NCBI RefSeq assembly: GCF_000378045.1
Contig: NZ_KB899092.1
Span: 1-64,000, forward strand
Reading direction: 5' to 3'
DNA length: 64,000 nucleotides
Source: Marinobacterium rhizophilum DSM 18822
GTDB taxonomy: Bacteria > Pseudomonadota > Gammaproteobacteria > Pseudomonadales > Balneatricaceae
Below, in pieces: positions 17,114 to 25,468 of the stretch (positions are counted from its first letter, which is position 1; each line of letters begins with the position of its first letter). The notes below the pieces were generated by a model. The model was not told the origin of the DNA. It did not search any database and saw nothing but the letters and a program-made list of their open reading frames with translations. Made by a program: the position numbers and the translations under genes.

Positions 17114-17398
17114 TCAGGCACCCCGCCGGCTCAGGGCCAGGGTGCTTTTCAGGCGAGAGCGGCCAAAGGCGGCGATGGCCAGAAACTCGTTCACTTCCAC
17201 CGGTACGTCTATGTAGTCCGTTTCGCTTTGCCATTCGTCACGATCATGATCCGGGTCAGTGAGATAGACAAAGCGCTGGTCAGCGGCGGTAATAATGACC
17301 CAGTGGGGGGCCTTGTTGCGGTTCAGGCGCCAGGTGCTGATCAGGCTGATCAGGACATCACCGTTTTGAATATGCTCCTGCAGCTGCGCCGGCGTCAT
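17114..17398 (-). pseudogene. Truncated GNAT-C39 peptidase (3' fragment)
   Basis: About 94 codons matching almost residue for residue the last quarter of the intact gene at 19161-20273 (QLQEHIQNGDVLISLISTWR ... LSRR). Everything upstream, including the GNAT domain and catalytic Cys, is missing because the tandem duplication breakpoint falls here. An ATG chances to open it, but no ribosome site is seen. The C39 His and Asp region (HWVIITAAD) is present but would be inactive alone. Confidence 0.85.
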
Positions 17399-17409
17399 CT
17401 CCTGGTTAC

Positions 17410-17514
17410 GTCGGCGCCATAACCGGTACCGACAACCACCGTGCGTTCTTGGAATTTTCTATGTTACCGTTGCTGCTGGTCGCGCTGCAGTTATGGATAT
17501 TCCGCCGTAAGTGA
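17410..17514 (+). pseudogene. zntB 3' remnant
   Basis: Reads VGAITGTDNHRAFLEFS then LLLVALQLWIFRRK before a TGA. This parallels the ZntB tail VGGVPGAENPSAFMEFS ... VLVAVQIWIFRRK. It starts directly after the truncated C39 fragment and precedes rimB copy 2 just as zntB precedes rimB copy 1. It marks the left end of the second duplication unit. Confidence 0.85.
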
Positions 17515-17566
17515 TGGCTTTAATTGGATTTTTCTAACTTTATCGACGTAGGAACGGAAACTAGCG

Positions 17567-17989
17567 ATGCTGGAAGCCATAGGGTGGCGCGAGTGGATGT
17601 CGTTACCGGAACTGGGGATAAACCGGATCAAGGCCAAGGTCGATACGGGGGCCCGTACTTCCTGCCTGCATGCCTTTCGGGTAGAGCCCTTCCGTGACAA
17701 GGGCGCGCTCTGGGTCGCGGCCGACATGCATCCGATACAGGGCGACCAGGAGACGGTGCTGAGCTTCGTGGCACCGGTACTGGACGAGCGCCTGGTGTCG
17801 GACTCCGGTGGTCATCGGGAACAGCGTTTTGTGATCGACACGCTGGCGCGAATGGGTGAGCACGAATGGCGCATCGAGATGACGCTGACCAACCGCGACA
17901 GCATGAAATTTCGCATGCTGCTGGGACGCACCGCGATGCACGGTCGCTTTACCGTCGATCCGGCCGCCTCGTTCCTTCAAGGAGAATAA
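17567..17989 (+). CDS. rimB: RimB, retropepsin-like protease (copy 2)
   Basis: A 140-aa paralogue of the gene at 15631. It keeps [14 protein letters not shown] and [14 protein letters not shown], and differs mainly in the middle ([13 protein letters not shown]). AGGAA lies 12 bases before the ATG. It ends two bases before rimK copy 2, where copy 1 has an overlap. Retention of all key residues suggests both copies are functional. Confidence 0.88.
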   Translation: MLEAIGWREWMSLPELGINRIKAKVDTGARTSCLHAFRVEPFRDKGALWVAADMHPIQGDQETVLSFVAPVLDERLVSDSGGHREQRFVIDTLARMGEHEWRIEMTLTNRDSMKFRMLLGRTAMHGRFTVDPAASFLQGE

Positions 17990-17991
17990 TA

Positions 17992-18897
17992 ATGAGACTG
18001 GCAATACTGTCACGAAATTCCAAACTCTATTCGACGCGCCGGCTGGTCGAGGCCGCTCAGGAGCGGGGGCACGAGGTCAAGGTGGTCGACGTGCTCAGCT
18101 GCTATATGAACATCAATATGCAGCAGCCGGAAATCCACGTGAAGGGGGACGTGCTGCAGGGGTTCGACGCCGTCATACCGCGCATCGGCGCCTCGGTGAC
18201 CTTTTACGGCACCGCGGTGCTGCGCCAGTTTGAAATGATGGGCACCTATCCGCTGAACGAGTCGGTGGCCATCTCCCGTTCGCGGGACAAGCTGCGCTCC
18301 ATGCAGCTGCTGTCGCGCAAGGGCATTGGCCTGCCGATAACCGGGTTTGCCAACAAGCCGGCCGATATTCCCGACTTGGTGGACATGGTCGGCGGTGCCC
18401 CGCTGGTCATCAAGCTGCTGGAAGGCACCCAAGGTATTGGCGTGGTGCTGGCCGAAACCCGCCAGGCGGCCGAAAGCGTACTGGAGGCCTTCATGGGCTT
18501 GAAGGCGTCGGTCATGGTGCAGGAATACATCAAGGAAGCTGGCGGGGCAGACATCCGCTGCTTCGTGATCGGCGACAAGGTCATTGCGGCCATGAAGCGC
18601 CAGGCCAAACCCGGCGAGTTCCGCTCCAACCTGCACCGCGGCGGCACCGCCACCCTGGTGCGCCTGACGCCGGAAGAGCGCAGCACCGCGGTGCGGGCCG
18701 CCCGTACCATGGGCCTGAACGTGGCCGGTGTCGACATCCTGCGTTCGAGTCATGGCCCGGTGGTGATGGAGGTTAACTCCTCGCCCGGCCTCGCGGGCAT
18801 CGAAGCCGCGACCGGTCTCGACGTCGCCGGCCGCATCATCGAGTTCATCGAGAAGACCTCCGCCATCCACAAGACCCGCACCCGCGGCAAGGGCTGA
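17992..18897 (+). CDS. rimK: RimK, S6-glutamate ligase (copy 2)
   Basis: A 301-aa paralogue of 16056-16961 with the ATP-grasp motifs intact ([27 protein letters not shown]). The ATG at 17992 follows AAGGAGA; a longer open frame from 17866 runs inside rimB and is not used. The N-terminal 60 residues carry most of the differences (for example [19 protein letters not shown]), a region next to the protein-substrate site. The pair may have diverged in target choice; this is inference. Confidence 0.93.
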   Translation: MRLAILSRNSKLYSTRRLVEAAQERGHEVKVVDVLSCYMNINMQQPEIHVKGDVLQGFDAVIPRIGASVTFYGTAVLRQFEMMGTYPLNESVAISRSRDKLRSMQLLSRKGIGLPITGFANKPADIPDLVDMVGGAPLVIKLLEGTQGIGVVLAETRQAAESVLEAFMGLKASVMVQEYIKEAGGADIRCFVIGDKVIAAMKRQAKPGEFRSNLHRGGTATLVRLTPEERSTAVRAARTMGLNVAGVDILRSSHGPVVMEVNSSPGLAGIEAATGLDVAGRIIEFIEKTSAIHKTRTRGKG

Positions 18898-19160
18898 TCA
18901 CCGATCATTCGGGCGAGGAAGGACAGGGGCGGCAAGGTTGTGCGCCCCTGTCCCGGCTGGCATCTTGCGCCGCGATGACGTGCTCGGCCAACAGCCGAAA
19001 CGGCATTATTGAGATGGGAATGCCGTGCGACGCCGTCACCTGAATATCCACCCTGCCTGTCTTTCCCTCAGCCGCACTGGTTCTGTCGCCCAAAAGTGTG
19101 GGTGCGTGGACCATCCCTTGCGTGTATGGCCCCCGTCAGACTGGCAGTCCCAGTGCGAGC

Positions 19161-20273
19161 TCAGGGGCTGCGCCGGCTCAGTGCCACGGTGCTCTTGAGG
19201 CGCGAACGGCCAAAGGCGGCCATGGCCAGGAATTCGTTCACCTCCACCGGCACGTCGATGTAGTCGGTCTGGCTTTGCCATTCGTCGCGATCGTGATCCG
19301 GATCGGTCAGGTAGACAAAGCGCTTATCCGCGGCGGTAATAATGACCCAGTGGGGCGCCTTGTTGCGGTTCAGGCGCCAGGTGCTGATCAGGCTGATCAG
19401 GACATCACCGTTTTGAATATGCTCCTGCAGCTGGGCCAGGGTCATTTCGCGCTCACGGATGTCGACGCCGGTTTCCAGCAGTTGCTCGGTAAAGTCTTCG
19501 TGGGCCAGGGTGATGACCTGCTTTTTTTCAGGATTGCGAACACTGTCGATAAAGGGCACCTGAGTGCTGTTGCAGTACAGACGCACAGCGAAGCCGCGGC
19601 GCCATGCACTGAGCGCCAGCCCCTGGGGAGAGCAGCCGCCATGCCCTGCGGTCATGAAGATGGTGGTGGATTCGCGCCAGATCTGCAGCTCTTCGCGTCG
19701 GGTCATGCGGTATTCGGGTACCAGGGCATGCATGCCCATCATCAGGCTGGCCGGGCCACAGGTAAAGGGTGTGGTCTGTTCATAGAAGGCGGTGCGGGTC
19801 TTGCTGCCAGCCAGTGCCTGGCGGCGGATGGGCTTCTCCATCTTCAGTGCGCTGGCGCCGTCTTCGTAATAGTTCTCGATCGTGCCGATGGGACGGTAGC
19901 CGCTCTGTTCATAGAGCGCGATGGCACTGCGGTTGCCCACGTTGACTTCCAGGCGCATGAAAACGCAGAGCTGCTCCCGAGCGCTTGTCTCGGCATCCAG
20001 CAGCAACTGGCGAGCAATGCCGCGTCCGCGCATCTGCGGCAGTACGGCCAGCGAGTAGAGGCGGGCCAGGTGGGTGCCCTTGCGGTACAGCACCAGGGTG
20101 TAGCCGGCAATTTCCTCGTCACTGAAGGCCAGCAGCAGGCTCGCATGACCGTGTTTGATCAGGCGCTGAAAGCTGCGCCGTGACAGCTGATCACTGCTGA
20201 AACACTGCTGTTCGATATCGAGCAGGGTATCTATGTCGGCGCGGGTGGCCGGGCGGGTGCTCAGGGTTTTCAA
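19161..20273 (-). CDS. GNAT acetyltransferase - C39-like peptidase fusion
   Basis: About 370 aa. Residues about 1-150 are a RimI-like GNAT domain (TRPATRADIDTLLDIEQQCF, then LPQMRGRGIARQLL for acetyl-CoA binding). The rest is a C39-like cysteine peptidase: Cys in YEQTTPFTCGPASLMM, His in APHWVIITAAD and the downstream DPDHD. This architecture recurs next to RimK-like ligases in Proteobacteria. The TTG at 20273 is preferred because the family starts just before the GNAT strand; an ATG at 20354 would add 27 residues. It converges on rimK copy 2 and is divergent from the RLAN ligase. Confidence 0.85.
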   Translation of the reverse strand: MKTLSTRPATRADIDTLLDIEQQCFSSDQLSRRSFQRLIKHGHASLLLAFSDEEIAGYTLVLYRKGTHLARLYSLAVLPQMRGRGIARQLLLDAETSAREQLCVFMRLEVNVGNRSAIALYEQSGYRPIGTIENYYEDGASALKMEKPIRRQALAGSKTRTAFYEQTTPFTCGPASLMMGMHALVPEYRMTRREELQIWRESTTIFMTAGHGGCSPQGLALSAWRRGFAVRLYCNSTQVPFIDSVRNPEKKQVITLAHEDFTEQLLETGVDIREREMTLAQLQEHIQNGDVLISLISTWRLNRNKAPHWVIITAADKRFVYLTDPDHDRDEWQSQTDYIDVPVEVNEFLAMAAFGRSRLKSTVALSRRSP

Positions 20274-20612
20274 GCTTGTTTGTCCAAAGAAACCGTTGGA
20301 AAAAGAGCAGGCTCGGGACGGCAGGAAATTACCGGCAAGTAAGCCATGCTGCATGAACGTAGCACCATTGGCCCTGGCCAATGCGATCGCTTTCAAAGCC
20401 CGGTAAAGTGACTAAATACCACCCGGCTTTCAAGGATCAAAATCAAACGGGCAGGGATGCCTGCGTGGTTGTCAGGCCAATAATATCACTGCAATCCGGC
20501 CCCGGTATGCGGGCTGAATTAAATTTATTCGAGGGCCTGCCAAGGTCTTGTATCGGCAGGCGCCGGGCGCGCATAATCGCGAAAATTCACCCCTGCTGGA
20601 ATAGCCAAAACG

Positions 20613-22094
20613 ATGTCTTCTTCTTTTTACGTTGTGGTCGATGACCTGGCTGACTGGGCGCCCTATTACCCCAGTAAAGACGTCATTTCCTTTGATCAGT
20701 ATCTGGCCCTGGCGGACAACACCAAGCGCTCCGGCCGCGTGCGCATCATCAACTGCTGTCGCAACAGCCGGGCGCTGGGCCGGGGCTATTATTGCTCGCT
20801 GCTGGCCGAGGCGCGGGATCATCACGTGATTCCGTCGGTGCGGGTGATCAATGATCTGCGCCGCAAGTCGCTCTATACCCTGCAACTGGATGGGTTGGGC
20901 AGTACCCTGGACAGTCTGGCCGGTCGTATTTCGGGGGATCAGTCCAGGATCGAGCTGCGCATTTTCTTCGGTGAAGTGCTGATGAGCGAGCTGTCGCCTA
21001 TCGCAAAGCAGCTGTTTGAGCGCTTTGCGTGCCCGGTGCTGGAGGTGCGTCTGAAGCGGGGCAAGGTATGGCAGGTGGATAGCATTCGTCAGCTGTCGCT
21101 ACGCGATATCAAGCTTGAGAGCGAGCAGGAGCTGTTTGCGGCGGCGCTGGAGCGGTTCAGCAACCGCATGTGGCGCAAGCCCCGTGCCCGCACGCGTTAC
21201 CGCTTTGATCTGGCCATGCTGGTGGACCCGGATGAGGCACTGCCTCCAAGCGACAAGGATGCCATCAAGCAGTTCATCGACAGTGGGCGTCAGCTGGGCA
21301 TCAATGTGGAGCTGATCGGCAAGCGCGATCTGATGCGCCTGCCGGAATACGATGGCCTGTTTATTCGTGAAACCACGGCCATCGACCATCACACCTACCG
21401 CTTTGCCAAAAAGGCCGAGGCGGAGGGGCTGGTGGTGCTGGATGATCCGACCTCGATTCTGCGCTGTACCAACAAGGTGTACCTGGCTGAACTGCTGCGC
21501 ATCAACAAGATCGCCACACCCGCGACCCGCATAGTCAGCAACACCGATAAGGCCGCGCTGGATGAGATGATCCAGGCGCTGGGTTTCCCCATTGTGCTGA
21601 AGATCCCCGATGGCGCCTTTTCCCGCGGTATGATCAAGGCGCATAACCGTCAGGAGCTGCTTGCCGGTTTGAAGGAATTGCTGCATAGCTCGTCCCTGGT
21701 GCTGGCGCAGGAGTTTCTGTACACAGATTACGACTGGCGTATAGGTGTGTTGAACAACAAGCCGTTGTTTGCGTGCCGATACTACATGGTCAAGGATCAC
21801 TGGCAGATCTACCGGCATGGCAGTAGCGGTGATGTGGATTCCGGTGGCTTCGATACGCTGCCCACCTACGAAGTACCGCCCGCCGTACTGGAAGCGGCGC
21901 TTAAGGCGACTCGCCTGATCGGTGATGGTCTCTATGGCGTGGACCTGAAACAGAGTGGCGACCGGGTGGTGGTGATTGAGGTGAACGACAACCCGAGTAT
22001 CGATGAGGGGGTGGAAGACCGTTTTCTTGGCGTGGCGCTCTATCACGAAATCATGGCCGAATTTCTGCGCCGCATGGAGTTGAATCGCCGTTAG
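20613..22094 (+). CDS. RimK-like ATP-grasp ligase with RLAN N-terminal domain
   Basis: A 493-aa protein. The N-terminal ~160 residues match the RLAN (RimK-like ATP-grasp N-terminal) domain (SSFYVVVDDLADWAPYYPSK ... RGYYCSLLAEARDHHVIPS). The C-terminal ATP-grasp has KIPDGAFSRGMIKA, DYDWRIGVLNNKPLFACRY and the Mg2+ site VIEVNDNPSID. Likely an alpha-L-glutamate or other amino acid ligase acting on a peptide. The ATG follows a weak ribosome site. Together with the divergent GNAT-C39 gene and rimB-rimK it forms a peptide-modification cluster. Confidence 0.88.
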   Translation: MSSSFYVVVDDLADWAPYYPSKDVISFDQYLALADNTKRSGRVRIINCCRNSRALGRGYYCSLLAEARDHHVIPSVRVINDLRRKSLYTLQLDGLGSTLDSLAGRISGDQSRIELRIFFGEVLMSELSPIAKQLFERFACPVLEVRLKRGKVWQVDSIRQLSLRDIKLESEQELFAAALERFSNRMWRKPRARTRYRFDLAMLVDPDEALPPSDKDAIKQFIDSGRQLGINVELIGKRDLMRLPEYDGLFIRETTAIDHHTYRFAKKAEAEGLVVLDDPTSILRCTNKVYLAELLRINKIATPATRIVSNTDKAALDEMIQALGFPIVLKIPDGAFSRGMIKAHNRQELLAGLKELLHSSSLVLAQEFLYTDYDWRIGVLNNKPLFACRYYMVKDHWQIYRHGSSGDVDSGGFDTLPTYEVPPAVLEAALKATRLIGDGLYGVDLKQSGDRVVVIEVNDNPSIDEGVEDRFLGVALYHEIMAEFLRRMELNRR

Positions 22095-22201
22095 TCTGGG
22101 CCAGGTTATGACCCGCGGGTGCTGTATCGCTGCCAGGCAGGCAAAGGGGCGGTGCCCGTTTTTAGGGTGCAAGGGTGTCGCGGCGCTCGAAAAAAAGGCA
22201 C

Positions 22202-22240
22202 AAAAAAACCGGCGCCTGACAAAAGGTACGCCGGTTTTTT
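22202..22240. terminator. Bidirectional terminator between RLAN ligase and cold-shock gene
   Basis: AAAAAACCGGCG / CGCCGGTTTTTT around a 14-base loop. It has A-tract and T-tract on both sides, so it can end transcription from either convergent gene. Confidence 0.88.
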
Positions 22241-22255
22241 AGTTGTCAGAACGTC

Positions 22256-22459
22256 TTAGATGACGCTGACGTTCTCAGCCTGAGGACCTTTCTGGCCCTG
22301 AGTCACGTCGAACTGTACTTTCTGGCCTTCAGCCAGGGTACGGAAGCCGTCGCCAGTGATAGCGCGGAAGTGAACGAATACGTCCGGACCGTTATCCTGA
22401 GCAATGAAACCGTAACCTTTTTCTTCGTTGAACCACTTAACAGTGCCAGTAGTAGACAT
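22256..22459 (-). CDS. CspA-family cold-shock protein
   Basis: A 67-aa single cold-shock domain. RNP1 is KGYGFI and RNP2 is VFVHF, with the [14 protein letters not shown] start. It binds single-stranded RNA and DNA as an RNA chaperone or antiterminator. A strong promoter lies 182 bases upstream, so the transcript has a leader of about 175 bases, as in cspA-type genes whose leader senses temperature. Confidence 0.95.
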   Translation of the reverse strand: MSTTGTVKWFNEEKGYGFIAQDNGPDVFVHFRAITGDGFRTLAEGQKVQFDVTQGQKGPQAENVSVI

Positions 22460-22640
22460 TGTTGAACTCCATAAGGATTTTGTTTTACGTAAAGCCCGGC
22501 AGTATCGTAAACGACAGCCACCAAGGCGGGTCTAGCTGAGAAATGCAGGAATTCCGTTATGAAGATCAGAACCATACTAACTACTAAGAGGAGCATCGTG
22601 CGTTGTCATCAAACTGGAGCTGTATTTCAAGCTTGTTAGG

Positions 22641-22668
22641 AGGATAGCGAATTCTAGGGGGAAGTCAA
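22641..22668 (-). promoter_or_regulatory. Sigma70 promoter of the cold-shock gene
   Basis: On the minus strand TTGACT (22663-22668) and TATCCT (22641-22646) are separated by 16 bases. Transcription would start near 22635, giving a 5' leader of about 175 bases before the ATG at 22459. Confidence 0.65.
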
Positions 22669-22679
22669 CTCCAAATGAC

Positions 22680-23171
22680 GGACACGTATGGATATTTTCA
22701 GGTGCTGTAAAGTTGGCTGGGCTTTGGTTCTTGTTGCGGTGCAATGCAGGCGGGAATTACCATGCTCACGGCTTCTGGTCGCGGCCAGCCTGGATTGTAT
22801 TGTGCCCGGCACAGGGGCAGAACGGTGTGGTACAGGTGTGCTGCAAGGCTGCGTCTCGAGCTGTGCGCAGACCCGCTGGCCGGTCACTCGACCCTTCCAT
22901 GGCAGGGCGGGTGAATGCAGCAGGATCTATCTCCCAGGGGGTGTTGTCGTGGTACGGTCATTGCAGCAGAATATCGTGCCACATCTGTGGCGGGAACGTT
23001 GCCTCTTGGGCTTCATTGGGCGTTTCCGATAACCGGTGGCCCAGTCTGTACCCCGGCACCGTCAGCACGTGCATGTGTTTTTAGGGGTGACGACAAGGAA
23101 ACAGGGGGCGCCTGCTTGCCCGCCAGATTAATAATACGGCAGGACGACACTTGCCGCTTGAGAGCAAATCT
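22680..23171. other. Gene-free stretch (~490 bp)
   Basis: Several open frames (for example 22688-23032) lack ribosome sites and have Cys/Trp/Arg-rich composition unlike real proteins. I see the upstream region of DUF3422 but no clear RNA gene or operator. Confidence 0.5.
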
Positions 23172-24440
23172 ATGTATACACACCCCTTGCGTGACCAGAT
23201 TATTGGCGAAGTGCATGCTCGGCCGTTTCAACAGATCAGCGCGCCTCTGGCGTTGCTTCAGATTGCCATTTTGCATGATGACCAGGCTCAGGATGCGATA
23301 GAGCGCAGGGTACGGGAGCTCGCGGTTAAGCAAGGTTTTGAGCTGGACGCGGCGGGTTGTGGCTTCTTTTTCACCCGTCAGGGTGAGCGCGCTCTGCGAT
23401 ACGAGCCGCACAGCGAATTTTACAGCCTCACATTTTACCGGTTTGGCGACACCGTTGTCCCTGAAATACCTTCTGGCTGGAACGAGCAGTTACCGGGCGC
23501 TTTCCTGTGCGGCGTTGAGGTGCTGTTTCGAAGTGAAGCGCCTGATTTCGACGGCTGGGCGGAAGAGCACTTCAACCCGGATCGGCCGGGTGCCTCCCAG
23601 ATCAACGGGTCCGATGTAATGGGGCACGCGGCGGCGCTGCGTACCGATTTTCGTGCCCGCAGTGACAGCGGCTTCAACCGCGTATTGGTGCAGGATCAGG
23701 GCGGTATGACGCTGTTCCAGGCCGGCCGGCTGTTGCAGCGTATCTGCGAGATCGAAACCTATCGTCACATGGCGCTGCTGGCGCTCCCGCTGGCGCTGGA
23801 AACCATGCCCATGGTGTCACAGCTGGATCAGCAGCTGGCCGGCGTGGTGGAGCGTATTGCCGAGCCCGACAGCGATGCTGCGTTGCTGTTGCAGGAACTG
23901 ATGGCGCTGGCGGCCCAGGTTGAGGATCTGTCGGCCCATACCGCGAATCGCTTTTCGGCCACCGAGGCGTATTTTGCCCTGGTGGACCGGCGCATAGCCG
24001 AGCTGCGCGAGTCGCGTATCGAAGGCCTGCAGACGGTTGAGCAGTTCATGGAGCGGCGGCTGGATCCGGCCCACCGTACCTGTCGCTCGACCGGTGAGCG
24101 TATCGAGCGGCTGTCGCAACGTATCGGCCGGTCGACCGACCTGATCCGCTCCCAGGTCGACCTGTCGATAGAGAACCAGAGCCGCGATCTGCTGCGCGGT
24201 ATCAATCACCGTGCCCGCAGTCAGCTGCGTCTGCAGGCCAAGCTTGAAAGCTTCACGGTGATCGTGGTGACCTACTACGCCTTCGACCTGATCGACCGCT
24301 CGCTGCGCAACGTAGTGGTGGATGAATCGCTTGAAACCCGTGCCAGCTTCATCCTCAGTGCCTCGGTGCCGATCATCGCACTGGTGCTGTTCTGGTATGT
24401 TCGGCGGCTGCTTAAGGCGTATGACAAGGACGAGGAATGA
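23172..24440 (+). CDS. DUF3422 family membrane protein
   Basis: A 422-aa protein. The N-terminus (HPLRDQIIGEVHARPFQQI) and mid-region (AHTANRFSATEAYFALVDRRI, then GLQTVEQFMERRLDPAHRTC) are typical of DUF3422. A long helical region ends in two hydrophobic spans (about residues 350-415) and a short charged tail. Function is unknown; the layout suggests a cytosolic coiled-coil domain anchored in the inner membrane. The ATG at 23172 is the first residue that matches the family. Confidence 0.88.
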   Translation: MYTHPLRDQIIGEVHARPFQQISAPLALLQIAILHDDQAQDAIERRVRELAVKQGFELDAAGCGFFFTRQGERALRYEPHSEFYSLTFYRFGDTVVPEIPSGWNEQLPGAFLCGVEVLFRSEAPDFDGWAEEHFNPDRPGASQINGSDVMGHAAALRTDFRARSDSGFNRVLVQDQGGMTLFQAGRLLQRICEIETYRHMALLALPLALETMPMVSQLDQQLAGVVERIAEPDSDAALLLQELMALAAQVEDLSAHTANRFSATEAYFALVDRRIAELRESRIEGLQTVEQFMERRLDPAHRTCRSTGERIERLSQRIGRSTDLIRSQVDLSIENQSRDLLRGINHRARSQLRLQAKLESFTVIVVTYYAFDLIDRSLRNVVVDESLETRASFILSASVPIIALVLFWYVRRLLKAYDKDEE

Positions 24441-24460
24441 CGTTCAGCGGGGGTATCCTG

Positions 24461-25375
24461 TTACCGCTCGCCAGGTTCATCAGCGTACAGGCTCAGCGAC
24501 TGCAGCGTGGCCTTGAACGCCTCGGCCGCCGGCGGAATCCAGCGGTCCTTGCGTTGAATCAGGGCTATTTGCCGCGTGATGCGCGGTTCCAGCAGGGGCC
24601 GTACGCTCAGCTCCGTCTCGTCCAGTGAGCCGACGCCCAGCGAGGGCAGCACGGCTATGCCCAGGCCCGCCTGGGTGAGGGCAATGGCGGAGGACATATA
24701 ACTGACTTCAAATGCCACCTGCAGATTCCAGGTGGCAAGGATGGCGTTCTTGTCCATCAGGTGGCGCACACTGGTTCCGGTTCGCATGGCAATCAGTGAT
24801 TCAGCGCCCAGTGCCTTCCATGTAACAGCCGAATTCTGTGCCAGGGGATGCGCTGCCGGCAGTACCGCCACCAGCGCATCCTGGGCCAGCAGCGTCGTGG
24901 AGTAACCCGCGGCGAGTTCGGGCGTCAATACGGTGATGCCAAGGTCGGCATCCGATGCCTCGACAGCCGCGATGATGCCATCGGCCGGACAGTCGATAAT
25001 CTGTATGTCGATGGCGGGGTATTGCCGGCAGAAGCTCGCGAGTGCGGCGGGCACGAGCGACGTTGCAATGGATGGCAGCACCGCCAGTTTGACGCTGCCC
25101 TGTTCCAGGTCGGTGATGGAGCGAATGTCGGCAAGGGTGCGTTCCATGTCCCGGACCATGCGCCGCGCATCGGGCAGCAGGTAGCGGCCGGCGACGGTCA
25201 GATTGACGGACCGGGTGGTGCGGTCAAACAGTTTGACGTTCAGCGCGGTTTCCAGATCACGAATAATGACGCTCAGCGTGGGCTGGGTTATGTGCAGGCG
25301 CTCGGCGGCGCGCGTGAAGTTTTGTTCCGCCGCGACCGTCAAAAATGCGCGCAGGTGGCGTATGTCTACATTCAT
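24461..25375 (-). CDS. LysR-family regulator of the AtuA-like/TRAP operon
   Basis: A 304-aa LysR regulator. The HTH is MNVDIRHLRAFLTVAAEQNF followed by AAERLHITQPTLSVIIRDLE. The effector domain follows from about residue 90. It is divergent from the operon at 25469 with a 93-bp AT-rich gap that holds a dyad, so it most likely controls that operon in response to the transported substrate. Confidence 0.9.
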   Translation of the reverse strand: MNVDIRHLRAFLTVAAEQNFTRAAERLHITQPTLSVIIRDLETALNVKLFDRTTRSVNLTVAGRYLLPDARRMVRDMERTLADIRSITDLEQGSVKLAVLPSIATSLVPAALASFCRQYPAIDIQIIDCPADGIIAAVEASDADLGITVLTPELAAGYSTTLLAQDALVAVLPAAHPLAQNSAVTWKALGAESLIAMRTGTSVRHLMDKNAILATWNLQVAFEVSYMSSAIALTQAGLGIAVLPSLGVGSLDETELSVRPLLEPRITRQIALIQRKDRWIPPAAEAFKATLQSLSLYADEPGER

Positions 25376-25403
25376 AGAAAATCTCTATTTATACATACAA
25401 ATA

Positions 25404-25418
25404 ATTCGTTTAAACAAT
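25404..25418. promoter_or_regulatory. Candidate LysR operator
   Basis: ATTCGTTTAAACAAT, a near-perfect dyad around GTTTAAAC, lies within the AT-rich 93-bp divergent promoter region. It is the best candidate for the LysR-type site. Confidence 0.4.
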
Positions 25419-25468
25419 ATAACAGGGAGTGATTCAATCGCGGTATCCAATCAAACCGGGAACAGATA

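Larger units (their letters stand above)
15490..19447 (+). repeat. Tandem segmental duplication (two units of ~1.9-2.0 kb)
   Basis: Unit 1, 15490-17400, holds the zntB 3' end, rimB, rimK and the C39 3' end (reverse strand). Unit 2, 17410-19447, holds the same order. At the junction a truncated C39 gene abuts a truncated zntB tail, exactly as expected from one tandem duplication with breakpoints inside zntB and the GNAT-C39 gene. The copies differ at many synonymous sites, so the event is not recent. Confidence 0.85.

Noticed and set aside
21099-22172. 357-aa minus-strand frame over the RLAN ligase
   Set aside because: Shadow frame with no domain; the plus strand has the full ATP-grasp signature.
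22688-23084. Open frames of 114-123 aa between the cold-shock gene and DUF3422
   Set aside because: Cys/Trp/Arg-rich, no ribosome site, two overlapping frames of equal length; probably non-coding.
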